A stretch of DNA of 64,000 bases from the NCBI GenBank assembly GCA_005408345.1, contig SEMN01000035.1:834501-898500 (forward strand), given 5' to 3'. Both the position numbers and the translations under genes were made by a program. Source of the stretch: Macquaria australasica (lineage: Eukaryota; Chordata; Actinopteri; Centrarchiformes; Percichthyidae). Positions 46,391 to 57,200 of this stretch are shown here, piece after piece. Under the pieces are notes generated by a model. It ran no database searches. It saw only the letters and a program-made list of their open reading frames with translations, and was not told where the DNA came from. How positions within the stretch are numbered: the stretch's first letter is position 1; every line of letters starts with the position of its first letter.

Positions 46391-46520
46391 TCTAGCCAGT
46401 CTTTAAGCCTCAGCACTTACCACAGATGTATTCATCCCTTTAAGATCTCTGCTGGTACACCCTAAAGATGGGACCACCCCAGAGAGTAAGACCAGGATGG
46501 TATATGACATCACATGCAAC
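46387..46520 (+). mobile_element. Second fragment of the same retroelement, inverted
   Basis: On the plus strand the words CTAGCCAG, CAGCACTTACCACA, AAGATCTCTGCTGG, TACACCC and ATATGACATCACATG occur in the same order as on the minus strand of 46390-46240. Frameshifts and stops interrupt the frame. Confidence 0.55.
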
Positions 46521-46840
46521 CGACCCTGAATAAAAACAATGCAGAAATGATATGAGAGGTGTCCCTTTTTCATTGTGGTCCCTGACACACACACACACAC
46601 ACACATACGACACCTTACTATCCACCATAGATGTACTGTATACTGTATATCTGACTATCCACACTACTCTCCGTGACTACAGCTCTTCGCTGCAATGACC
46701 CCAGTGTGGCTGTAGAGGGCAGCAACCGACTTTAATGCGGCCTCGCAGGAAGGCGCAGAGGAAGAAAATACTCCTGATGGTGGATGAAGTTCCTTTAAAA
46801 AAAAAAAAAATCCCCGAGTCACAGAAAACCTCCAGCACAG

Positions 46841-46895
46841 TAACGTTACGTTGTCAGTGTCAAATCCTTGAAGAAGCTGCCGCAACGTAACGTTA
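46841..46895 (+). promoter_or_regulatory. Inverted repeat in smug1 promoter or 5' UTR
   Basis: TAACGTTACGTTG (46841-46853) and CAACGTAACGTTA (46883-46895) are perfect inverted copies separated by 29 nt, ending 43 nt before the smug1 start codon. Confidence 0.6.
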
Positions 46896-46938
46896 ATGCT
46901 AAACCGGCGCTCATTTAATAAAAAATAAACAATAAAAC

Positions 46939-48477
46939 ATGTCGGACGACAGGACGGCTGCAGATGAAAAGCTCGCCTGTGGAGACGGGGAGACGCCTTC
47001 GTGCGACTCCAAGGATCGGGGTTTTAAACCGGTACCGGAGGTCAACGTGACCCCCTCCTCCAGATTCCTGCAGGCTGAACTGGAGCTGAACACCCACCTC
47101 CGTCGGCTCACCTTCAGCGAGCCTGTCCGGTACATTTACAGCCCGCTGGAGTACGCCTGGGACACGCACCGCTGCTACGTGGAGAAGTACTGTCGGGGCG
47201 GACAGAGGGTCCTGTTTTTGGGAATGAATCCAGGACCCTTCGGCATGGCACAGACGGGGGTGAGCACAGTATTAAAAACAATAACAAGCCTTGTCGTTAA
47301 CTGGGGAAGCCTTGCCTTACTGCCTTTCTTTGATGCCTACATGCGAGCCACCACCGTTTTCCTTTAGTTTTTTTTGTATTGTATCATAACACAATGAAGC
47401 CAAATGACAGTGATATGCATTTAAAATCAAGGCTGAATTACCAACTAGGCAAAGCAGGCAGCTTCCCTGGGCCCCCAGACCACCAGGGGACCCGAAAGCC
47501 CCATATTTATTGTGTGTTTGGACACATGCATCACTATGAGGAACGTAAGGCAGATGGATCCTGCATTATTGTCTGTCTTGACTGGTCTATTCTGTGGAGG
47601 GACAGTGGTTTAAAATTAACATGTGCCATATTCCTCCTCCTGTTTAGCCCGGTTTAAAGAGGTCAAATGGGGCCCAAGGCTCATTTTTGCCCCAGAACCC
47701 CAGTAATGGGTTAATCTGGCCATGTGTAAAATGAGGCAACAAATACATGTATTCAGGAGGGAATCACATCCTATGTTGCTACTGTATAACATCTGCTTTT
47801 CTTGTGCATGCTGTATCACTTATACACCCAGATGTTAGTGTGCTGGTTAATTATAACAAAGTTTAATTTTTAACTTGAACTTTACTGCAGTAACTCTCAA
47901 TGTTGTGTCTGTGATGTGTTAAAAAATGCTACTTTTCTTTGCACAGGTCCCCTTTGGTGAAATAAGGTCAGTTGTTGATTGGCTGAAGATCACAGGGGAG
48001 GTCGGTCATCCTCCTGACGAGCATCCAAAGCGACGGATCACAGGACTTGCCTGCACTCGGAGAGAAGTGAGTGGCGCACGTTTCTGGGGCTTCTTCAAAA
48101 AGCTGTGTGGTGAACCTTCACTGTTCTTCCAGCACTGCTTTGTGCACAATCTATGCCCGCTCGTTTTCATGAGTGCCAGCGGGAAGAATTTAACCCCCCC
48201 TGAGCTGCTTGCAGGTGAACGGGAGAACCTTCTGGCCGTGTGTGACATTGCACTGTGCCAGGTGGTGGAGGCACTGGGCGTCTCCATGGTGATCGGGGTT
48301 GGAAGGGTGGCAGAGCAGAGGGCGCGGCGAGCTCTGTCTGCCGCGGGTGTCGATGTGCGAGTCGAGGGCATCATGCACCCGTCGCCCAGGAACCCACAAG
48401 CCAATAAGGGCTGGGAGGAAGTAGCCAAAGCCAAGCTGGCAGAACTCGGTGTCATGTCGCTGCTGAACAACATGTGA
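46939..48477 (+). CDS. smug1: Single-strand-selective monofunctional uracil-DNA glycosylase, complete
   Basis: SMUG1 removes uracil and 5-hydroxymethyluracil from DNA to start base-excision repair in the nucleus. Two coding exons, 46939-47259 and 47947-48477 (stop), join in phase 0 to give 283 residues (human about 270). Motif 1, GMNPGPFGMAQTGVPFGE at residues 95-112, spans the splice junction and carries the catalytic Asn (residue 97, human N85). VHNLCP around residue 175 supplies the base-pocket Asn, and motif 2 HPSPRNPQANKGW begins at His 251 (human H239). EVSGARFWGFF is also conserved. All catalytic residues are intact. The start was chosen because the frame opens here after an in-frame stop. 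The intron contains an interspersed repeat. Confidence 0.96.
47427..47725 (+). repeat. Interspersed repeat in smug1 intron
   Basis: 'AAGGCTGAATTACCAACTAG', 'CTGGGCCCCCAGACCACCAG', 'TCAAATGGGGCCCAAGGCTC' and 'GGGTTAATCTGGCCATG' in this order; first part shared with 45334-45415. Nonautonomous; the 92-codon frame inside is not a gene. Confidence 0.55.
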
Positions 48478-49410
48478 GCTACTAAACCCTCTCTGATACT
48501 CGCCTTATCAATAGCAGCATGGAGTGCGCTCGCTCTGACAATGGATCCGGATGTGAGGAGTCTGAGTAAGAGACTCGGTGTATGTGTGATTTGATCAATG
48601 GGTCAGTGTACTGCTAAAAAGTACAGGCTCACATTTCTCCTCACAGCTCAGTCTTTGTGTCGGAGCTCCAGACAATGGCAGCAAACAGCTTCTGGGAGAG
48701 CGTGTAATACACTGATGCCTTCCACCTCTGTCATCACTAATGCTGTAAACACATGCATGTTTCCTTCTTCTGTAAAGATCTGTCTGTTCATTTGGAGATG
48801 GGTTTTCTTTACGGATCAGTGCAGGAAGAGCATGGCACTAGGCTTTGCACCATTCATTGTAAGAAAAAAATCTATACACTAATTTAAGTACAAGATGCTT
48901 TGGATATATGTGTAAGTTTGTATTCAAAGTGTAAGCTCAGGGTGTTGTATATGTATTAGCTAGTGATGAAACATATTGGGACACACGGTGACGTCTGAAC
49001 ATGACAACGAAAAATGCATTTCAAAATGCAGTACTGTGCATGCACATATTAGACATTTTAATTTACCTGAAAAATGTATTAATTTACAAGAAAGCATGAA
49101 CAATTGTTGTTATAACTTTTCTGCATACAAACAAGGTCTTGCATGTTCTGTGTTTCCAAAAGAGGTATAGGCCGTAAAGGTGCAGTCCTCAGGAAGAACA
49201 TGCGTTACAGACCTACTGTAGCTTTTGACTGGTGACGTTACAGACTTCAGAAATATTCTGATATAACAAAAAATATTTTGTAAAAATACAGTGTTGTTTA
49301 TGCTGGACCACTGTACTAGACTGTTCTTTTGTATTCTTTTTTAAAACGTCTTTTTAATCGTCATTTATTTTGCTTCCTGTTTGAATAAAGATTGGATAAT
49401 GAAATATGAA
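48478..49410 (+). other. smug1: smug1 3' UTR
   Basis: AATAAA at 49384-49389 follows the stop by about 0.9 kb and is followed by T-rich sequence. No coding exon recognised in between. Confidence 0.55.
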
Positions 49411-50032
49411 AACATTTTCTTCCTCTGGTGCTTAAAAGATGAAGGCTTTGCTAATATTTAGCATGTTACTGAAACGTGCTAAGTAAGGCTTAAGCTGATG
49501 GGAAATTAGTTTTAGAGGTATCCTACCATGAACTGCAGTGTTCAGTGACAAGTGGAAGTTTCCCCCTGTTGGCGGAGACAGATAAAAACACTTTGACACA
49601 CACAGAAATAAGCACAACTTTAAAATGAATGATGGCTGAATTCCTTTAGTTGCTTCGGTTTCAGGGTCCTGCTGTTGTTCATGCTGGCTCACTGTCACAC
49701 CGTCATGGCTTACTGGGACACTTGAATAGAACAAATGTGTGCATGTTATTAGTAACACCTGCGCTTTTCCTGCTATGAAAAGCCAAAATCAGTTCATGTT
49801 TCATTTTTTAGGAACACCAACAGATTTTGTAAACCTGTGTGGTTTCTCAATCTAGATGTTGGAGCTGAAAATCGCTCTGAATTTGACTGAGATATGAACA
49901 AAATGAGGGGAGACCTCTGAGAAAGTTGCTTCTCTCCGCAAGTGCAAGCAGGAACTTCAATCACATTTTCCACCAGTGCCACGTGGAGAGCAGAAGCGTC
50001 CCTGGCATGTAGAGAGGCAGAGGCGCTAGAGG

Positions 50033-50069
50033 GGGTGAGGTGTCCTGCAGTAAACTGGACACCTCACCC
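50033..50069. repeat. Perfect 13-bp inverted repeat
   Basis: GGGTGAGGTGTCC and GGACACCTCACCC separated by 11 nt, extendable by two G-T wobbles. Intergenic. Confidence 0.85.
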
Positions 50070-50452
50070 TTCAGTGTTCTGTCCATGTGAAAACCATCAC
50101 TTGCTCGTTGAATGTGCTAAAACTACACTGCCATCAAGTGTTCACAAGTAGGACTGCGATTCTTACGCAATCACAGACAGTTGGAGAATAAAAGTCAACT
50201 TTACAGAATATTATATTTGTAGGCTGAATACATTTGACTGAAACATAGAAACGGCTGATGAGTTTTACACAAAACACAGTTGAAAACCCACAAAGTTTAT
50301 GTCGCACGTTCAAGAAATGAGTTTGCATCATGTTGTGGATGTCTGCGGTTGTTAGACTGTGGATTCTGCTGTTTTTACTCCTTTCACTGATTTCAGGACA
50401 GTGGGTTCACTGAAGTTGTTATGAAGAGAAATGTTTAGACTTGAGCATAGTG

Positions 50453-50496
50453 CCCCCCCCCTTCCCTCACCCCCCCTTCCCTCACCCCCCCCCCCA
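50453..50496. repeat. C-rich tract with CCTTCCCTCAC direct repeats
   Basis: Three runs of 7 to 12 C are separated by TTCCCTCA, so the minus strand has many GGG runs. Sequence of this type can form i-motif and G-quadruplex structures. Confidence 0.85.
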
Positions 50497-50559
50497 CTGC
50501 CACTACTGAGAATTGCAATGAGCAATAACTCTCAGCAGCAGATCCTGTATCCCATAACA

Positions 50560-50645
50560 GCATCCTGTAATGGGAGTTGAAGTCTGCAGCTCCACTTTGA
50601 TGTTTGATGAGCTGCGTACTCGTGAACTGCATCTCCCATGAGTCA
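50560..50645. promoter_or_regulatory. Pair of ZNF143/SBS-like sites in the presumed calcoco1 promoter
   Basis: ACTGCATCTCCCATGAGTC at 50626-50644 and, on the opposite strand, ACTTCAACTCCCATTACAG ending near 50564 both resemble the ZNF143 binding consensus ACTACAACTCCCATGATGC, which marks many vertebrate promoters. They lie just upstream of a noncoding exon with a clean donor at 50796. Confidence 0.45.
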
Positions 50646-50649
50646 CCAT

Positions 50650-50796
50650 CATTTCACTTGGGGTCCACATGGTTCAGGAGATGTTGTGAAACTCTTGCAC
50701 CTGACAGAGTTGCTCATCACTATCTACAGATTGATGCACAGCTCTATCCTTCATGAGGTGGCAGAAAAGACACCACATTCATATCAGCAGAATAAG
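50650..50796 (+). other. calcoco1: Noncoding first exon of calcoco1 (left boundary approximate)
   Basis: A strong donor (AATAAG followed by GTAAGAAA) ends an exon at 50796, 0.75 kb before the acceptor of the ATG exon (51545). The start is not visible and is placed after the SBS-like sites. Confidence 0.4.
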
Positions 50797-51561
50797 GTAA
50801 GAAAACATCGACAGCTCAAAGTTCAGTAATTTATTAAAGACAAAGCATACAATTATCAGCTGTTCTTAGAAAGCCATGAATACTGCAACAAATGGCAAGA
50901 TTTATCTGTTAGGGGTGAATATGCGTTTTGTTTTTATTGCATTTATTTTATTTACGGCACACATTTAGGAGCAATTATTACCAAATGTCAAATTTAGCAT
51001 AATGTCCTTTTTATTTGTGTCAACTATGAATTTATGAATGCAGTTCTGATGTCAGTTCTGTGATTTTTAGAAATGAAATTGAAGGCAATGGGAAACAACT
51101 CACTGTTTCAACATTAAAATATAAAGCAGAGCTATTAGTTGGCTAAGGACTATCTTTTATGATCAATAACTAATTCTAAAAACTGTGTTAAAATAAGATT
51201 TTGGTATAATTTATGGTGTAGGTTGATAGTTGATCATTTTTATTGTTGAAATAATTTTTAAAAAGATGCATCCTCACACAAGTATACAATAAAACAGCGT
51301 CCAGAGCTACAACCATTCCTCTCTATATCTCTATTTATTTGCAGATTACATGGTATAACCTCAGTGCTCAGCAGGTATTCGAGCTTGTTGTTTAGAAACA
51401 TACTGCAGGGCCATAGGCGACCGGTGTTATGACCAAGCTACATTCCTGAGCTGACTCTGCTATCATCTTTCATCAGCTGTTCGCCCTGCAGACTGAAACT
51501 GGAGCATGTTTCACCAGATCCACTTGTGTTTTCTTCCTAAACAGCACAGCTTCCTATTACC

Positions 51562-54500
51562 ATGGATAAACAGCCCACGGTGGTGTTTCGAAATGTGGGG
51601 CAACTGTACTTCCCCCAAACCAGAGTGGAGTGCCACTACAGTCTGACCTCTGACCACCAGTGGAGCAGCAGGGACTGGATAGGGATTTTTGAGGTAGATT
51701 CGCCCACTTCACCACAACAGTCCCCCACGCTAAAACAGAAAACATCATCGTTTTAGCAAAATAAGTTGTGTGTCTCGGGGTAGTGATAGGGATGCACATT
51801 TGTATGTTTTATGGTTTAAAAATGTGTGTTGTTGTCGTCCCGCAGGTGGGCTGGTCTTCAGTGAAAGACTATTACACATACACATGGGCTCTTGTTCCTG
51901 AGGGCTACTCTGAGGGTACCAGTGTCAACTCCTGTGCACTTTTCCAGGGTAAAAATTCAGCCAAACATTTTAAAGAATATGACACAGTTAATAATTCAAT
52001 AGATCTTCTTGATATTCTTAACTTAAAAAGGAACTTAACACCAGGCTGAAACGCAGTGTGTCACCACTCTGTCTGGTTGAAAGTCTGTTGCTCTGTTGTA
52101 CCTGTAACCACACCCAGCAGTGATGTCACAGTGTACTGACACGCCCTGGAGTACGCTGCCACATCACTGCAGCAAAGAGAGATGTGATGTTGAGTTGCTG
52201 CTGTGCAGTTTCTTAGAACAGTTGTTTAATACATCAAAAACACAGCCGTTAACATGTGGTCAAATTTAAGCTAGTTTGTGTGGGTCTTTAAGGGTTAATT
52301 AAGAGCTTGTTGTGCGCCACTATTTACATTTTTTTGTACTTAAGTCTTATTTTACTTTAAAACTTGTGTGTCTACTTGATGCAGCATCCTACCTGCCCCG
52401 CCCCAGTCCTGTGGAGTACCAGTTTATATATGTGGATAAGATGGGAGAGGTGTGTGCCAGAAGTCGCCCCTTCACTTTCTGTGCTCCAAAGCCGCTGGAG
52501 GAGCTGGAGACTCTGAGGGAGGAACGAGACGAGGAGGACGGAGAGGAGGAGCTGCTCCTAGTCATCCCCAGGGCTCAGCTGCTGCAGGTGGGATTAAAAA
52601 ACTTCAGCACTGCATTGAACCACTCCTGATAAGCTACTCTTCCCTTCACAGCAAGAATAATTGATAGAATCAAATAACATACATTTGCTAAAAACAAAAG
52701 GGCCATCATTGACAAAAATGCACTGCAACTATCTAAACACTTCCATCACAAGGCCCCTCAGTGCAACTACTGTGTACTGTCAGTCATAACATGACAATTG
52801 ATCCATTTCATGTTAAAATCTTAATGCAAACTATAGATCATGCAAACCTCCCCGTCCTCTCTCCCCCGTGTTGTGAACAGAGTCGGCTGGAGGAATGCTT
52901 CAAAAAACAAGCGGATATACAGCGCGCTCTGGACATGACAAAAAAGGAGACAGAGAATGAGAAAGAGAAAAGCAAAAAAGAACGGATGGAGTGGGTGCTT
53001 GAAAGAGAAGCAATGAAGGAGGAGATCTCAGAGCTCAGAGACAACCTGAGACACAACTGTGAGATGCTGAAGAAGATGGATGGAAAACACAAGGTACAGA
53101 CAGGTCATGCCACCAGATTTCTTGGGGTAGCCATGTCCTTTTTTACCTTGCAAAATGTCCTGAATTTAACTGACAACTCATAATAGGTTTTTGATTTTAA
53201 AAAAGACAATAATTAATAATAATTTTTCTTTACTCCACAACATTGAAAGGATGTGAAATATAGTCAGGAAAGTCTGACCTCTGAACTGAGTAAACTTATG
53301 GCTGAAAAAGCTGAGAGTCTGCAGCGAATCAAAGACCTGGAGGAGGACATCAAGGTCCTGAATGACAGCAAGAAAGAGGGAAACATGGAACTGGAAAGGC
53401 AAGAGTTTGAGACATGTGCTAGCTTAAACATTTGTCTTGGTAGAATTATTCCCTTGGGCCTAAAAACTAACCTTTTTTTGTTTTGTCCCAACAGGCTGAA
53501 GGAGAGAGTGAAGAAAATGTCCAGTCAAATGAAACACGATGAGGAAAAGAGAAAGACTCTGCAGGTAATTGGTGCTTCTTATTCTCTTGAAAAAACACAG
53601 ACAGTTTGGACTGAGAGGGAGACAGAGGACAGGCTGCTCTGTGAAGTCCTCCAACTTCAACAACTCACTGGAACCAGCACAGATTTTAGGTGGTGAGGTG
53701 TCATTATGTTAGCAGTGGGAGAAAGAACACCTTAATTGCATTAACTCAGGAGTAGAAAGTCTTTAGGCCAGATTTGTGACAGTTAAACATTTTTCTCCCT
53801 TATTTCAGTTGTTTGCCATTTCTGTACATCTCCCGTCTCTCTGCAGGTGGAGAATGAGGCTGCTCTGGTGGAGGCACGAGGGCTGCAGGAGCGTCTGGAG
53901 GTTACTGAGCATGTAGCTGAGGGCCTGCGTAGGGAGCTGAGGGAGCTGGGCACCCGTCAGGGCCATGCAAACACCGAGCTACACCAAGCCCGGCTGCAAG
54001 TGGCCCAGCTCACCCTGCAGCTGTCCGAGGAGAACCTGGTCCTCAGGGAGGAGCGCGCCAACTGGGCCCTGGAAAGAGAAGCATGCAAACATGCAGCAGA
54101 GGTGACGATGCGGCAGAGCCTGACACTGCACGACCTATATGTCAACCTGACTTTGCTGCTAAACTTTCTTTCATGTTTTTTTGTTTTCATGCAGACTGAT
54201 AAAAAGAAATTGCAAGAACTGAGCTGTGAGGTGCAGAGGAAGGAGGAGTGGCTCCAGGAAGAGAGAATGGAGAGGGAGAAACTAGAAGTAGGGCTTGTGC
54301 GAGAGAGAGATTGCAGTAGAGTAAGTACATAGAAAAAGTACATCGCAATCACTATTATTCAATACACAAACGCTTTCAGCTCTAAATATAACCTGGTCGT
54401 GTGCCACAAATCTGCATCATCAGTTGCTCAGATTACATTTTGGAAACTGGAGAACGGTGCCAGAGTTCAGCGTAGTTCTTTCATTACTCTCACACAGGCA

Positions 54501-54582
54501 CAAATAGAAAAGCTTCCATGAACAGTGAGTAAACATTTCCTCTCACTGTCATGTGATCAACAGCAGGACAGAGCCAGGTCAG

Positions 54583-54617
<35 letters not shown>

Positions 54618-56922
54618 AGATGGTCTGAGTATAATGCTGCTGCCCCCTGCAGGTGCTGCTGAGTGATGCTAAGCGAGAGCTGCAGGAGCTGAAGGCCAGT
54701 CTGAGGAAAGCGCAGGCAGAGAGAGAGCAGCAGCAGGTGGACAAACAGGCAAGGATTCCACACCAGACCACATACCCAGCTTATATTCTTTTATGATATA
54801 TATCTTAATAATAGGGGTCTTTTAAGTATCAATTCCACCTAAATTTACACATCAACGGGGTTGTTCATGTTTTCCTCTTTTGCCCTTTCAAATTGCTCAT
54901 GTTTGGAGGGTGACTGGTGTTACATCTGCACTGCCAGCATGTCTTTTCCATGAGGAACAGGAAATGCCCGTAACATAGCCAAAAGAAAGGAAAAAGAGAG
55001 AGATAAATAACTAGTGGGGTCCAAGCAACCAACACAATTTGGAACCAAAGGCGTACTGTCTCCGGGCGGCCTCGTCAAATAAATAAGATTGTGAGTCAGA
55101 AGTTTCCAGATTTCAGGTTTTTATTTACAGTCAGTGGTGGAAAATAACTAAGTACATTTACTCAAGTACTGTACTTAAGTACAATTCTAACATACTTGTA
55201 CTTAACTTGATTATTTAAATTTTCTGCTGCTTTATACTTCTACTCCCAATATTGTACTTAATGCGCCATTACATTTATTGACAATGATACAAATATAATC
55301 TGCAAATAGATTATGATGTATTATTATACATTTAGATAAGACTTTATTCTGAAATGGGCCATTCTGCATAATGAGTACTTTTGCTACTTTAAGTATATTT
55401 TGATGTGCATGACTTGTGCAGGACCTGATGAACTACATCCGTCAGTTAGAGCAGAGGATGGGGATTTTGCTGGAAATTAAATCAAACGGAGAAATTCTCA
55501 CATGTATCTGTGAGTAATGAAGTCTCTTTATACACAACACTGCTACTATGTCACTGCACTGTAATGAGTATCAAAGAGTTTGCACCGATTTAAACAGCTC
55601 CTGGCTCTTCCTCTGAGGATGACGAGGATGCTTCCTCAGCTTCCGCCAGATCAGCCTCCTCACCTCTCTTCCTGTCCACTCACCTGGAACGGCCCAGCAG
55701 AGCCGAGATCCCCGCTGAGACACACATCCAGAGCGAAGAAGACACGCCAGCCTCTGACACACAGGTTTGCCATCCCATTCACACGTAAACACCAGCTGCA
55801 CTCGGAGCTTACAGACCTGAGTGGGCAAATATTTGACTAGTTTCCCAAATGAGTCCTAAAGCTCCTGGTCCTGCAAGTTTTTGCTCCAGCTCCATTGTCG
55901 AACAAGGTTTGATGCTGACTGGTAGAAAGACGTCATGACAATGTATTTATTCTAAGTGGGTCAGGTTTTAAAAGAGGACACATGGGACAAAGACTTGCAA
56001 ACAGGAACTCCAAAATTGTAAATTCTCTAGTAATCTATTATTCACTTGATTGTTTAGACCAACCAACATACTGTAGGTCAAAGATTAGGGTTATAGACTA
56101 TAGATTAGGGTTAGAGACTAGCCCATTTTACTACCTCGTAACCAACAGTCTTGTTACAAGCTGAAAGAAAGTTCATATGTAAATGCTTTCACTCAGATGA
56201 GATAAGTTATGAGCTAATGTATTAAGATATTTAGATACAAGTTAAATGAATGCAAGCACTGTACCTTGTATTTCGTCTTTCAGTAATGATACCTCATAGA
56301 TATTAGTTAGATTTAAAGAAATACAAACACTGATCCACGTTACTGGTTCTCACACAAATATTTTCATATTATTAAGCGACAGATAAGTCTGAAGTTTACG
56401 TACATCTCGGTTTCTGTCTGTTCAATCAGGATGTGAGGAGGCAGCACTGTGAGAACCGAGCTGGTGAGGGGAAACTACTGATCCTAACAGAACTCGACGA
56501 CCCCGTCCTGAGGTGACAATCCTGGCTTTCTGCCAGTCACACAGTACAAACCCTGTTTCCTCCTCCATGACCGGAACCACCTCTCCTAAAATATTACACG
56601 ATGACTTCATTCACACTCTCCTCCCGGGCAGACTGGTTTTTATAAAAGCTGTCCTGTTCCACTGACTGGGCACTTTCTTTTCTCGTGGGAAGACTCACAG
56701 AGGGCACTAGAGAGAGAACATACAAGTGTAAATAATATAAGAATAAGAGTAAAAATAGCAGCAATAATAAAACAAGTTGATGTTAAGCAAGCAGGAGTAG
56801 AGATATGGCATTTATTACCTTTTGTTTTGCTAACAGTGTTTTTTTTTTCCCTCAGCACCTTATGTAAAACTTTCAATTCTCTTTCTCTCTGCAGTGAGAT
56901 GGCCGACTCCCCCATGTGGTAA
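51562..56922 (+). CDS. calcoco1: Calcium-binding and coiled-coil domain protein 1-like, 13 coding exons, lacking the C-terminal zinc finger
   Basis: The family joins a SKICH domain to a long coiled coil and acts as an autophagy receptor and nuclear-receptor coactivator. Exons: 51562-51693, 51846-51948, 52385-52587, 52881-53093, 53250-53398, 53495-53564, 53847-54101, 54195-54320, 54653-54748, 55422-55509, 55598-55764, 56430-56512 and 56895-56922; phases all fit, 570 residues. The SKICH domain fills residues 1-115 (VECHYSLTSDH, DWIGIFEVGW, ASYLPRPSPVEYQFIYVD). LLLVI at 135-139 sits where CALCOCO2 has its LC3-binding LVV. Residues about 147-480 are coiled coil; an acidic, Ser-rich tail follows and ends LSEMADSPMW. 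Mammalian CALCOCO1 has a C2H2-type finger at its end; none is seen here. Two introns use GC donors. Start: ATG in an ACCATGG context. Symbol chosen over calcoco2/tax1bp1 from the neighbours. Confidence 0.85.
54584..54616. repeat. (TG)n microsatellite in calcoco1 intron
   Basis: About 16 TG units, 36 nt upstream of the acceptor of the exon at 54653; UG repeats so close to an acceptor can bind splicing regulators. Confidence 0.95.
55132..55400 (+). mobile_element. Nonautonomous hAT-type element, 3' end missing or decayed
   Basis: Begins CAGTGGTGGAAAATAACTAA and continues GTACATTTACTCAAGTACTG, ACTTAAGTACAA and TTTATACTTCTACTCC, the signature of a very common fish hAT-derived MITE whose ends start CAGTGGTGG. 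No inverted end is visible before the next exon, so the copy is probably truncated. It lies in the 0.67-kb calcoco1 intron with a GC donor. Confidence 0.6.
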
Positions 56923-57200
56923 CACAAAGAAACACGGACGGCAGGTTGCTTGTTTACCAACGCAATGCAAGTTCATGTGGGTGTTAAGAAAAACCTAGTA
57001 GCATTTTGTGATTATTCTATTGTTGTTTTGTAGCTGATCATGTAGAAGGTCATATTTATAGTGTAGAGCTTTTACCTCATGAGTACCTGTATCCAAAGAA
57101 AACATTGCACAGTTTGTAAGTCTTAAGTGTCCAGGATTGTGTTTGTTTTTATTAGTGTGGCTGATGGTTTCATTACTTTATAATTAATAAAACTCAGGTT
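56923..57200 (+). other. calcoco1: calcoco1 3' UTR
   Basis: AATAAA-type signal at about 57187 (TTAATAAAAC) lies 265 nt after the stop; another lies near 57633. Confidence 0.5.

Larger units (their letters stand above)
44861..46800. other. Intergenic, znf740 to smug1
   Basis: Contains a repeat fragment at 45334-45415, Penelope-like fragments at 45997-46520 and a short (CA)n at 46586-46605. No cellular gene seen. Confidence 0.6.
49411..50560. other. Intergenic, smug1 to calcoco1
   Basis: No gene seen. It contains a perfect 13-bp-stem inverted repeat at 50033-50069 and a C-rich tract at 50453-50496. Confidence 0.6.

Noticed and set aside
46559..46605. (CA)n run with a 74-codon Cys-Val frame
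   Set aside because: Microsatellite artefact.
48006..48473. 155-codon minus-strand frame
   Set aside because: Antisense shadow of smug1 exon 2, which carries the conserved glycosylase motifs.
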